A DNA stretch of 47,239 nucleotides from XYA12-FULL-58-9 sp001798605 (GTDB lineage: Bacteria; Myxococcota; XYA12-FULL-58-9): the NCBI GenBank assembly GCA_036736205.1, contig DAINMX010000022.1, positions 1 through 47,239 of the forward strand, in the 5' to 3' direction. The notes beneath the pieces are model-generated. The model made no database searches. It was not told where the DNA came from and saw nothing but the letters and a program-made list of their open reading frames with translations. The position numbers and the translations under genes were made by a program. Shown piece by piece: positions 34,052 through 42,700 of this stretch. Position 1 is the first letter of the stretch. Each line of letters begins with the position of its first letter.

Positions 34052-34414
34052 ATGAGAACACATCTGTTCTTCGTTGGAAGTCTGTTCTGCGTCGGAAGTC
34101 TGTTGCTTGCTGCAGGTTGCGCCACGTCTACCGGATTGCGCACCGAAGCGTCAACCTCAGGGATTCGCGCTGCAGAAGAGGTTGGGGCATCGAAGGTTCC
34201 TCAGGCTGCGCTGCATCTACAGCTCGCCAAGGAGGAACTCGAGCACGCCAAGGGGTGGGCTGCGAACGGTGACAAGGACAGAGCCGCGTCACTTTTGCTC
34301 AGGGCCGAAGCTGACGCCGAGTTGGCTGTCGCGCTATCTCGCGAAGACGCCGAAAAATCAGAGGCTCTAGCTGCCATTGAGCGCGTGCGCAACCTCCGAC
34401 AGGACAACAACTAA
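34052..34414 (+). CDS. Small DUF4398-like lipoprotein
   Basis: The 120-residue product has a signal peptide with lipobox LLLAAGC followed by a Ser/Thr linker and a helical hairpin (AALHLQLAKEELEHAKGWAA, ASLLLRAEADAELAVALSRE) typical of DUF4398. These proteins are small outer-membrane-anchored helical lipoproteins, often encoded beside OmpA-family genes, as here: the next gene starts 24 bases further on and has the same kind of N-terminal helical domain. The two very likely work together at the peptidoglycan/outer-membrane interface (inference). Confidence 0.88.
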   Translation: MRTHLFFVGSLFCVGSLLLAAGCATSTGLRTEASTSGIRAAEEVGASKVPQAALHLQLAKEELEHAKGWAANGDKDRAASLLLRAEADAELAVALSREDAEKSEALAAIERVRNLRQDNN

Positions 34415-34437
34415 GAGTCATACGAAAGGAATCTACC

Positions 34438-35394
34438 ATGAAGACAAACAATCTTATCATCCTCGCCGCGTGTGCTGGCTTCATCAGCAGTTGCGCGACC
34501 ACTGTGCCGAAGGAACTTGTCAACGCCCGCGCAGCGTATCAGCAGGCGAGAAACGGGCCGGCAACCAGAATTTCCCCCGCGGAGTTGCACGTAGCGTACC
34601 AGGCGCTTGCCAAGGCAGAGCAATCGTTCCAAAAGGATCCCGATTCGTATCGGACACGAGATCTCGCATATGTTGCTCAGCGCAAGTCAGAGTTGGCAAC
34701 AGCGACCGCTTCCATCACCGTTGAGAAGGAGAGCCAGGCTCAGGCGAAGGATGATTACCAACAGACGCAAGGACAGATCATCTCGGAGACAAAGGGCGAC
34801 TTAGACGACACGCGCGGAGCGCTAGCGGCGTCGGAGCGCACGGGTGCAACCACGAAGCAAAACCTGAATAAGACACGCACTGAGCTTGCCGTGTCGAACC
34901 AGATTGGCGAGAGGACGGCCGAACAGCTCGACATTGAGAGGCAGGCCCGATTGTCGGCGGAAACCAGGCTCGCCGGGGCGATGGAAGACCTCGCCGCAGT
35001 TGCCGCAGTCAAAGAGGAAGCCCGCGGGGTGGTGATCACGCTCTCGGGGGGCGTGCTCTTTGTTTCGGGCAAGTACGACCTGATGAACACGGCAAAGACC
35101 AAGCTCGACCAAGTTGCAGAAGCCTTGAAGGCTCAGGATGCCGACAGAACGATGGTCGTTGAAGGGCACACTGACAGTCAGGGCTCGGACAGTACCAACC
35201 GGCCTCTTTCGGTCAACCGCGCAACCGCCGTGCGTGACTATCTTGTGTCCCAAGGAGTTGCACCGGAGAAGATCTCTGCCGTGGGAAAAGGATCTGGCAG
35301 TCCGATTGTTGACAACAAGACGGCCGAGAACCGAGCCAACAACCGCCGCGTCGAGATCGTCATCGAACGCGAGGGGCATACGTCTAGCCTGTAG
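34438..35394 (+). CDS. OmpA-family lipoprotein with N-terminal DUF4398-like domain
   Basis: GAAAGGAA precedes the ATG. The 318-residue product has a lipobox (GFISSC), a DUF4398-like helical region (ELHVAYQALAKAEQSFQKD, AYVAQRKSELATATASI), a long coiled coil (about residues 100-195), and a C-terminal OmpA domain: VVITLSGGVLFVSGKYDLM, MVVEGHTDSQGSDSTN, RATAVRDYLVSQGV, ENRANNRRVEIVIE with the peptidoglycan-binding Asp/Arg residues. It should tie the outer membrane to the cell wall non-covalently. It forms an operon with the small lipoprotein upstream and begins a series of envelope genes ending with rpoH. Confidence 0.95.
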   Translation: MKTNNLIILAACAGFISSCATTVPKELVNARAAYQQARNGPATRISPAELHVAYQALAKAEQSFQKDPDSYRTRDLAYVAQRKSELATATASITVEKESQAQAKDDYQQTQGQIISETKGDLDDTRGALAASERTGATTKQNLNKTRTELAVSNQIGERTAEQLDIERQARLSAETRLAGAMEDLAAVAAVKEEARGVVITLSGGVLFVSGKYDLMNTAKTKLDQVAEALKAQDADRTMVVEGHTDSQGSDSTNRPLSVNRATAVRDYLVSQGVAPEKISAVGKGSGSPIVDNKTAENRANNRRVEIVIEREGHTSSL

Positions 35395-35815
35395 GATGGG
35401 TCCGTTATGAAGGGCCTAGGGCTCATTCGGAAATCTGTGCTTCCATCATTCGTCCAAATCCATGCAAGGGCGGGGCTTGTCAGGCTTGTCCGGCTTGTCT
35501 GGTTTGTCCTCGACCGCAACGGTCACGTTCGCGGATAAACCGCGACCGTTCATGTTCTGCCCAAATCGACGACATGAGCTTGCACTCCTCCTCCGCCCAC
35601 TGGCGGTTCCGCGCCAACGGCGACGCCTATGCGTCATCCCTGCATCTGTCGTCTTTCCCGACGTTCCGCGCTCTAACTTTCTAATAGTCAATCCCACTGC
35701 CCATGCCTAATACAAGAGCATCGGTCACGGTGGCGCTCACACACCCATCCCGTGAGCAGACCGAGCAGGAAAGGCACATCAATAAAGTTCAAGCGCAGGG
35801 AAAGGACTCGCTCAA
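35395..35815. other. 421-base intergenic region with a 9-bp tandem repeat
   Basis: No convincing gene is seen. A four-copy 9-bp repeat (separate entry) lies in the first third. A leftward frame across it (35446-35697) would encode DKP repeats, but it has no recognised domain and composition unlike its neighbours. The right end should carry the promoter and ribosome-binding site (GGAAAGG) of the next gene. Confidence 0.5.
35474..35509. repeat. Four 9-bp tandem units GGCTTGTCN
   Basis: Units at 35474-35482, 35483-35491, 35492-35500 and 35501-35509 read GGCTTGTCA, GGCTTGTCC, GGCTTGTCT and GGTTTGTCC. The period of nine keeps any overlapping frame open on both strands. Confidence 0.85.
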
Positions 35816-36283
35816 ATGGAAAACTGGCAACTGACGTTGGTCATCCTTACATCGGTGTTCGTCGGGGCATTGATTCCTTTGTTCATCATGGCAGCCGTCG
35901 CTCTCTATCGTGCCAGCAGAGCGATCACTGAGATCAGTTCACACCTGAAGGGGACGTTGACCCAGGTCGAGGTCATTTCTGATCGCGTCGAGGTGTTGAC
36001 CCGCGGCCTCAAAGGAGGAGAAGCGGACATCGCGGACCTCCTGTCATCTGTCGGACAAATTGCCCGCAGCCTCGAGCACAACATGAAGATTGTCAACGTC
36101 GTATCAACGATCATAGCGTCCATCGGAACGGCCATCGCTGCCCATATGGGCACACGGCCCCCGGTTGACGAAACAGGGCGGGCCCCATCACCCGATACCA
36201 ATGGTGCGAATGGTGCGTCTAATGATGAGCCGCACCGGTCGAAAACCGACATGTCGTCAGAGACAACCATGGATTCACAGTAG
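35816..36283 (+). CDS. Membrane-anchored DUF948-like protein
   Basis: The 155-residue product has one N-terminal membrane helix (LTLVILTSVFVGALIPLFIMAAVALY) followed by a helical region with spaced Val/Leu heptads (ISSHLKGTLTQVEVISDRVEVL, DIADLLSSVGQIARSLEH), the arrangement of DUF948 proteins, which resemble the signalling part of chemoreceptors. The tail is hydrophilic and low complexity (PDTNGANGASNDEP). Such small proteins are often found with stress-related membrane genes. The next gene starts 56 bases away in the same direction. Confidence 0.75.
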   Translation: MENWQLTLVILTSVFVGALIPLFIMAAVALYRASRAITEISSHLKGTLTQVEVISDRVEVLTRGLKGGEADIADLLSSVGQIARSLEHNMKIVNVVSTIIASIGTAIAAHMGTRPPVDETGRAPSPDTNGANGASNDEPHRSKTDMSSETTMDSQ

Positions 36284-36339
36284 CAGGACGAAGAGATGAA
36301 ACCAGGTGACGGACCAGAAGATAACCGCAGGAGGAGCAC

Positions 36340-36714
36340 ATGAGAGAGAAAAGCACCAACAAGCCTAACGGAAAGAATTTGGAAGCAGTGAACGCCGAAG
36401 TTGCAGAGTCGCGCGAGGAAATCGCAGCACTAGCCGCCGGCTTGAACGAGCTCACCAAAAGGAGACTGGAAGACCACGCTGTTGACCGGTTGAGCTGGCT
36501 CGATAGTCGCGAAAACGGCGGTACACCCCACAGAGGTTGGAAGGGTTTTCGGCGCAGACTCGGCGACGTCAGCACCCGTGGAGGAGAAGTTGCCAAGGGA
36601 ATTGCACATGAGATCGAGCGGCATCCACTGATAGGTGGCTTGGCCGCATTCGGACTCGGATTTGGGATCGCCATGCTGCTATTTAAGAGAAGCAAGAGGG
36701 TTTTCGAGCAATGA
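36340..36714 (+). CDS. YqjD/ElaB-like (DUF883-type) membrane protein
   Basis: AGGAGGAG precedes the ATG. The 124-residue product has an N-terminal charged coiled coil (EVAESREEIAALAAGLNELTK), a basic middle and a C-terminal membrane segment (HPLIGGLAAFGLGFGIAMLLF) preceded by AKGIAHEIERHP. In the YqjD/ElaB family, a C-terminal tail anchor holds the protein at the inner membrane and the soluble part binds ribosomes in stationary phase; whether that holds here is not known. It follows the DUF948-like gene and is convergent with the DUF6600-like gene. Confidence 0.78.
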   Translation: MREKSTNKPNGKNLEAVNAEVAESREEIAALAAGLNELTKRRLEDHAVDRLSWLDSRENGGTPHRGWKGFRRRLGDVSTRGGEVAKGIAHEIERHPLIGGLAAFGLGFGIAMLLFKRSKRVFEQ

Positions 36715-36747
36715 AGAAGCGGATCGGGACGCACCGGTGAAGATGGG

Positions 36748-37344
36748 TTAAGGTCCAAGCGCCGCCTGTGGAGACAAAGGCGGTGAAGTCCGCGCAAACG
36801 CGGTGGCGGTCATCGTCGATGGCAGGGCGGCAACAGTCAGACGGACGTCTTGAAACTCAGAGGCAAATACAAAGATCCAGGCCGATTCCAAAATGGCATT
36901 GTCTTGGTCTGCCAACTCCGATTCCGGTGGGAGCGGTGCCCAACCGATGAAACCACCGCCAAATCGCCAAGCCACCGTGGCCGGCGACCAAGTCTCACCT
37001 GGCACCCAAAACCAACGTTCCATCCGGTCCCGAGTCCATCGGCCGTAGTGGAAGGTGATGGCACCCCAAGAGAGCTCAGAATGCCAGGTCCACCCGTGCG
37101 GACCGTTGACCCAAGTGCCGAGGGTGTACGGTCGCCAGTCAGCCGTCACTGCTGTGGGCCTCCAGACCCTGCCGTAGGGCTCAACTTGAATCCATTCACC
37201 GTAGGCATCGAGGACACTCAAGTCCGGTGTTGCCGGCCGCTCAGTTGTCGCCGCAGCGGCTGGCGCAGCTGCAACATCAATGGCACGCACGGTCACAGCC
37301 GTGAACGGGAGAAGGACCAACATCACCAGATTCTTCCAACGCAT
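36748..37344 (-). CDS. Exported Trp-rich protein, DUF6600-like
   Basis: GAGGT precedes the ATG. The 198-residue product has a signal peptide (LVMLVLLPFTAVTVRAIDVAA) and then the family's aromatic repeats: YGEWIQVEPYGRVWRP, DWRPYTLGTWV, GWTWHSELSWGAITFHYG, RWFWVPGETWSPATVAW, GGGFIGWAPLPPES. DUF6600 proteins are predicted secreted beta-structures of unknown role, frequently near membrane-stress genes. The C-terminal 45 residues are more variable. Confidence 0.82.
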   Translation of the reverse strand: MRWKNLVMLVLLPFTAVTVRAIDVAAAPAAAATTERPATPDLSVLDAYGEWIQVEPYGRVWRPTAVTADWRPYTLGTWVNGPHGWTWHSELSWGAITFHYGRWTRDRMERWFWVPGETWSPATVAWRFGGGFIGWAPLPPESELADQDNAILESAWIFVFASEFQDVRLTVAALPSTMTATAFARTSPPLSPQAALGP

Positions 37345-37395
37345 GAGGCACCTCTATGGCGCTATCGCGCCAGGTCAGTTGAGCCGGCACCGGAG

Positions 37396-37698
37396 TCACT
37401 CCACCAAGCTCCTCGCATATGATTCCCACTGCCTCCGACGCCTGTTGTTCCGCATCTGCATGAGAAAGTGATACCCGCGAAGAACAATCAGCGCGCCGAC
37501 GATCGCCGCAAATAGGCCCAACATATTGAAACCGGCGACGCCACGTGGACCGACGAGCTGGAATACCAGGCCGCCGATGAGACCTCCGACGACACCGAAC
37601 GCGCCGTCCAACACGATGCTCCCGCCAGCGAGACTATGAACTCTGCCGCCAACGACGCCGCCCACGAGTCCAAGCAAGATCCAAGCGATCACAGTCAT
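37396..37698 (-). CDS. GlsB/YeaQ/YmgE family membrane protein
   Basis: GAGGAGC precedes the ATG. The 100-residue product has three hydrophobic helices (IAWILLGLVGGVVGG, VLDGAFGVVGGLIGGLVFQL, MLGLFAAIVGALIVL) with the Gly-rich pattern of the transglycosylase-associated (PF04226) family, whose members are induced in general stress. The basic tail (NNRRRRQWES) is an extension. It is leftward and 52 bases upstream of the DUF6600-like gene, possibly forming an operon with it. Confidence 0.9.
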   Translation of the reverse strand: MTVIAWILLGLVGGVVGGRVHSLAGGSIVLDGAFGVVGGLIGGLVFQLVGPRGVAGFNMLGLFAAIVGALIVLRGYHFLMQMRNNRRRRQWESYARSLVE

Positions 37699-37842
37699 GT
37701 CAGCTCCTCTGTTCGGTGCCGGGTGAGATTCGCAGCGACACCTCGCTACAATGTCACCCCAATGTGGACACCGCTGCCCGCAAAGAACATGAGAAAATCT
37801 AAGCGGGGACCGTCGTCTTAAGCGACAGGACGCAACGGCGTC

Positions 37843-37869
37843 GCGGCAGCGGCAGCGGCAGCGGCAGCG
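37843..37869. repeat. Hexanucleotide repeat GCGGCA after the sigma-factor gene
   Basis: Four full GCGGCA units and a partial one lie at 37843-37869, just past the 3' end of the leftward rpoH-like gene. It is a simple sequence that could expand or contract; no coding role is seen. Confidence 0.7.
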
Positions 37870-37877
37870 CTCCTGCG

Positions 37878-38744
37878 TCAGGCAACTACGTGATCAAAGC
37901 CGCCGCTTCGAACGAGCTCGGTGCGAATCTTGCGCAGAGCCTTGCCCTCGATCTGACGGACGCGCTCGCGCGAAACCTGAAAATGGTGGCCAATCTGCAG
38001 CAGCGTGTTCGGATCTTCGGCCATGAGCCGGTTCTTGATGATGTAACTCTCCCGCTCGTTGAAACCACCGATCGCTCTGGCTACAGATCCGTTCACGCGC
38101 TGTTGTTCTTCCCTCTCGGATATCTGCTCCTCTAGCGACATGTCGGGCGAGCACAGCAGATCCAGTCGGGTTTCGCGTGCGCCGTCCTGGACTGGGGCAT
38201 CGAGCGAGGAATCACGGCCGGCAAGCCGGCTCGCCATGATGCGGATATCGCCTTCGTCAACCCCGAACTGGTTCGCGAGCCGAATTGCGCTCGCCGTCGT
38301 TCCATCGGGCGCTTGGCGGTCCGCAGCCTCTTGCGCTAAACGCAGCTTAAAAAAGAGCTTGCGACGCACGCGACCCGTACCCAACTTCACGAGCGACCAT
38401 GAGCGGAGAATGAATTCGTAGATTTGGGCGCGGATCCACCAAACCGCATAGGTGATGAGACGGCAGCCGCGACTGGGGTCGAACTTGCGCACCGCCAGCA
38501 TCAGCCCGATGTTCCCCTCCTGAATCAGGTCGAGCAGATTCATGTTGTAGCCCCGATACTCGTGAGCCACCCGCACGACGAAGCGGAGGTTCGCAACTAC
38601 GAGTTGGTTCGCAGCATCGAGGTCGGCATGGGTGCGATAGCGCTCGGCGAGCGCCGCCTCCTGTTCGCGCGTCAAGAGTGGGTGTCTGCTGACTTCGGCC
38701 ATGTAACGGTCGACGGTGGTGTCACGCATCAGGTCAGTTGCCAT
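37878..38744 (-). CDS. rpoH: RNA polymerase sigma factor RpoH (sigma-32) family
   Basis: The 288-residue product matches RpoH: an N-terminal start (DRYMAEVSRHPLLTREQEAAL), region 2 (NLRFVVRVAHEYRGYNMNLLDLIQEGNIGLM, FDPSRGCRLITYAVWWIRAQI), the RpoH box (RRKLFFKLR), and region 4 (IIKNRLMAEDPNTLLQIGHHFQVSRERVRQIEGKAL). RpoH directs polymerase to heat-shock and envelope-stress promoters. No DnaK/GroE genes lie in this window, so it may be a secondary copy devoted to the surrounding envelope genes (inference). It is leftward, next to the GlsB gene, and divergent from the LysR-family gene. Confidence 0.94.
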   Translation of the reverse strand: MATDLMRDTTVDRYMAEVSRHPLLTREQEAALAERYRTHADLDAANQLVVANLRFVVRVAHEYRGYNMNLLDLIQEGNIGLMLAVRKFDPSRGCRLITYAVWWIRAQIYEFILRSWSLVKLGTGRVRRKLFFKLRLAQEAADRQAPDGTTASAIRLANQFGVDEGDIRIMASRLAGRDSSLDAPVQDGARETRLDLLCSPDMSLEEQISEREEQQRVNGSVARAIGGFNERESYIIKNRLMAEDPNTLLQIGHHFQVSRERVRQIEGKALRKIRTELVRSGGFDHVVA

Positions 38745-38894
38745 CGAGCTTGCCTTTCGTGGGGCATACGCTAGGTAAGCTAGAAGTGAGCGATCGACTA
38801 TGAGGAAGTTTCTGCGTGCGTCGTCGGGAAAGACGACCTATTGTTTGGAGCGGGAACCACGTTTCGACTGCGTCACCGGTCGGGGAGATTCCGC

Positions 38895-39797
38895 ATGGAA
38901 TGGCTCAACTACCACCACCTTTTGTATTTCTGGGTCGTCGCCAAGCAAGGGAGCATCATCGCAGCGGGAAGGGAGTTGCGTCTTGCGCATCCGACCATCA
39001 GTGGCCAGATCCATCGGCTGGAAGAGGTCCTCGGCCAGAAGCTGCTCATGAGAAAGGGACGGAACCTCGTTCTTACAGATGAGGGCCGAGTGGCGTTTCG
39101 GTACGCCGAAGAGATCTTCGGCCTCGGCAAGGAGTTTTTGGACACGGTCAAAGGACACCCGACCGGCCGTTCGGTTCGTCTGGTCGTTGGGATATCAGAC
39201 GCTATCGCAAAGTCCGTCGTGCAAAGAATCCTGGAACCCGTTTTTGACCTCGGAGACGACATTGAGATCGTCTGTCGGAACGACCATTCGGTCGAGGCGT
39301 TCATGGGCGACTTGGCTCAGGGCGAAGTGGATGTCGTGTTTTCGGACGCTCCAGCGGGGCCCGGCTCGCCTGTGCGAGCATTCAGCCATCTCCTCGGCGA
39401 GTGCGGGACAACATTCTTCGCGGTAGCGCCACTCGCTGCGCGTTTGCGTCGGAGTTTTCCCCAGTCGCTCGATGGCGCGCCCTTTCTGTTGTCCGGAATC
39501 GACTCGACGTTGCGCAGAGCCCTCAACGAGTGGTTCGATGAAAATGACATTCGACCAAAGGTGGTTGCTGAATCGGACGACGCCGCGTTGACAAACATTC
39601 TTGGTGAGGCTGGCCGCGGCGTCTTCGCGGCACCCGATGTCATTGAGAAGGAGGTACGGCAGCGCTACCACGTGCAGGTCGTTGGCCGTTCAGAAAAGGT
39701 CCGGCAGAGCGTCTATGCAATCTCCCTCGAACGGAAGATCAAGCACCCCGCGGTAGCGGCGATTTGCGAAATCGCGAGAAAGAGCGTCTTCGCCTGA
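38895..39797 (+). CDS. nhaR: LysR-family regulator, NhaR-like
   Basis: ATG 38895 follows GGGGAG and begins MEWLNYHHLLYFWVVAKQGS, the characteristic NhaR start; the open frame extends upstream without a better site. The 300-residue product has the winged HTH (ATISGQIHRLEEVLGQKLL-type segment) and a periplasmic-binding-like effector domain with RLVVGISDAIAKSVVQ, DVVFSDAPAGPG and LLSGIDSTLRR. NhaR activates Na+/H+ antiporter and envelope genes in enterobacteria; the effector here is unknown. It stops two bases before the czcA stop, convergent, and is divergent from rpoH. Confidence 0.82.
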   Translation: MEWLNYHHLLYFWVVAKQGSIIAAGRELRLAHPTISGQIHRLEEVLGQKLLMRKGRNLVLTDEGRVAFRYAEEIFGLGKEFLDTVKGHPTGRSVRLVVGISDAIAKSVVQRILEPVFDLGDDIEIVCRNDHSVEAFMGDLAQGEVDVVFSDAPAGPGSPVRAFSHLLGECGTTFFAVAPLAARLRRSFPQSLDGAPFLLSGIDSTLRRALNEWFDENDIRPKVVAESDDAALTNILGEAGRGVFAAPDVIEKEVRQRYHVQVVGRSEKVRQSVYAISLERKIKHPAVAAICEIARKSVFA

Positions 39798-39799
39798 GC

Positions 39800-42700
39800 C
39801 TAGAGTGTCGCGTCCCTTTCTTCGAGCGTCGCATCCCCAGCCACGAGACGCGGGGGAAGCCAGTGGTACAAAGACGGCAGCACGAACAGGGTGAGCAAGG
39901 TCGCCGTCAGCAGTCCACCGATGACCACCACCGCGAGCGGGCGCTGCACCTCGGCTCCGGGTCCGACGGCATACACCATCGGCAGGAGACCCAGGACCGT
40001 CGTTGCCGCGGTCATCAAAAGGGCCCGAAACCGCAGCCGGCACGCCTCCATCACCGCCTCGCGCAACGGCCGGCCTTCTTCTCGGAGCTGGTTGATGAAG
40101 GCGACCAACACGGTGCCGTTCTGCACGGCCACACCGAAGAGCGCGATGAAGCCGACCGTGGAGGGCACGTTCAACGTGATCCCGAGGAGGATCATCGACA
40201 GGATCCCTCCGACCAGCGCGAAGGGCAGATTTGCCAGCACGAGACCGGCGGTCTTGATGGACCTGAGCGCCAATGTCAGCATGAAGAAGATCAAGAGCAC
40301 CGATATCGGCACCACCACCGCGAGCCGCCGCATGGCACGCTGTTGATTCTCGAAGGTTCCGCCGTACTCGATCCAGTACCCGGCGGGCAGGCTCCTTGAA
40401 ATCTGCGCGAGACGAAGCTTTGCCTCTTCGACAAAACCGCCGAGATCGCGGCCGCGGATGTTCGCCTCCACCACCACCCGCCGCATGTTGTTCTCCCGGC
40501 TTATCTGCGCCGGTCCTTCGACGCGCTTGATCTCGGCCACGTGCGACAGCGGCACCCTCGCGCCGGTGGCTGTGGGCAGCAGGATCGCCTCGATGGCCTT
40601 GATGTCGTTGCGTCGCTCCCGAGGGAAACGCACCTGCACGCCGAAACGCATCTGGCCGTCGACCATCGTGGTTGCCACCTTGCCTCCCACGGCGGTCTCG
40701 ACGATCTCGTTGAGGTCTTGCATGTTCAACTTGTAGCGAGCCATGGCACGGCGGTCGGGGATGATGTCGAGCTGCGAGAAGCCGGTGATTTGCTCGACGC
40801 GCACATCCTCGGCGCCCTCGAGGCCCCCGAGAAGTGCGGCAATCTTGTCGGCGTTGGCTTTCAGGATGTCGATGTCCTCGCCGAACACCTTGATCGCTAG
40901 GTCGCTCTTCACGCCGGAGATGAGCTCGTTCACGCGCAGGGCTATGGGCTGGCTGAAAGACAGGCGAAGGCCCGGGATCTTCGCCAGGCGCTCCTGCATC
41001 GCCACAACGAGCTCGGCCTTGGAGCGTCCGGTGGTCCACTCGGACTCGGGATGGAGCATGATGAGCACATCGTTCTGTTCGGGGCCCATCGGATCCTCGG
41101 AGATCTCGGCGCGCCCCGTCTTGGTGACGACGGTCTTCACCTCGGGGAAAGTCCGAAGCTGCTTCTCCATGAACGTCCCGGTCTCGACCGAGCCTTCGAG
41201 TGAGGCGTTCGGCAAACGCACGACATTGATGGCGATGGCCCCCTCTTCGAGCTGGGGAAGAAACTCCGTGCCGATAAGCGGCAAGAGAGCCAGGGTGGAA
41301 GCGAACAGCACGGCGGCGACACCCACCGTTAGTTTTTGATGGTTCAACACCTTGGAAAGCGCACGCAGGTACCCGCGCTGTAGCCACAAAAACCCGCGCG
41401 GCTCCTTCGCGGCGATTCCTCGCTTCATCAGAAACGACAGGATGACCGGCATGACGGTCATGGCCACGACCAGAGAACCCAGCATGGCAAAGACCATCGT
41501 CAACGCCAGCGGTCCGAACATCCGCCCCTCCATGCCCTCGAGGGTAAACAGCGGCACGAAGACCAGGACGATGATGAGGATGGAAAAGACGATGGGCCGG
41601 GCCACCTCGCGGGTTGCCTGGATCACCAGGTCCAACCCGTTCTCGGACGGCCGCTCCTTGAGATGGCGGACGATGTTCTCCGTTACCACGATGGAGCCGT
41701 CGACCACCATGCCGATGGCGATGGCCAAGCCTCCCAGGCTCATCAGGTTGGCCGTCACTTGCCCCAGGTCCATGAAGATGAACGCTATCAGAGCGGTTAG
41801 CGGCAGGCTGGTCGCAACCGCCAGGGCCGAGCGAAAATTGCCAAGGAGCAAAAACAACACCAGGATGACGAAGAGCCCTCCTTGCACGAGCGCGCCGGAC
41901 ACGGTGCCGATCACGGCCTTGACCAGGTCGGTGCGGTCGTAGAAGACGTCGATGGCGGCGCCCTCGGGAAGGGATCGCTCGATGGCGACAAGAGCGGCCT
42001 TGACCCGCTCGACCACCTCCTTGGAGTTCTCGCCCTTAAGCATGATGACCATGCCGGCCGCGACCTCGCCCGCACCGTCACGGCTTACGGCGCCCATCCG
42101 GGTCATCGCGCCATCGGTGACCTCGGCGACGTCGGTTAGGTATACGGGCGTGCCGTCGTCCGCGTGCAGCACGACATCGCGGACATCTTGGACCGAGCCA
42201 AACAAACCGACGCTGCGGATGTTCTCCTGCTCCCAGTTATTGACGATGAAGCTGCCGCCAGCGTTGGCGTTGTTCTCGGACAGCGCGGCGACGATATCCG
42301 ACAGGGTGAGCTTGTACTTAAGCAGCTTGTCGGGCGCAACGATCACGTGGATCTGTTTGACGTGACCACCGAAGCTGTTGACCTCGTTGACGCCGGGCAC
42401 CATGCGCAGACGCGGCGCGACCATCCAGTCCTGCATGGTGCGCAGCTCAGTCAAGCTGTGACGGTCGCTCTTGAGGGTGTACTGAAAGATCTCTCCCAAT
42501 CCCGTGCTGGTCGGTCCCATCTCGGGCTCGACCCCGGGCGGGAGTTGCTCCTTTGCCATCTGCAGGCGCTCGAACACGAGCTGACGGGCGAAGTAGGTGT
42601 CGACGTTGTCCGCGAAGATGATGACCACCTGAGAGAGGCCGGTCTTGGACAGCGACCGAACCGACTGGACGTCCGGCAACCCTCCCATGACCCATTCGAT

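Noticed and set aside
35446..35697. Leftward 83-codon frame with DKP repeats
   Set aside because: The repeat has a period of nine and so keeps every frame open; no ribosome-binding site, domain or conservation can be shown.
39690..41387. A 565-codon leftward frame overlapping czcA
   Set aside because: It lies in a second frame of the same strand inside czcA, is low-complexity and Arg/Gly-rich, and has no recognisable domain; a shadow of a GC-rich gene.
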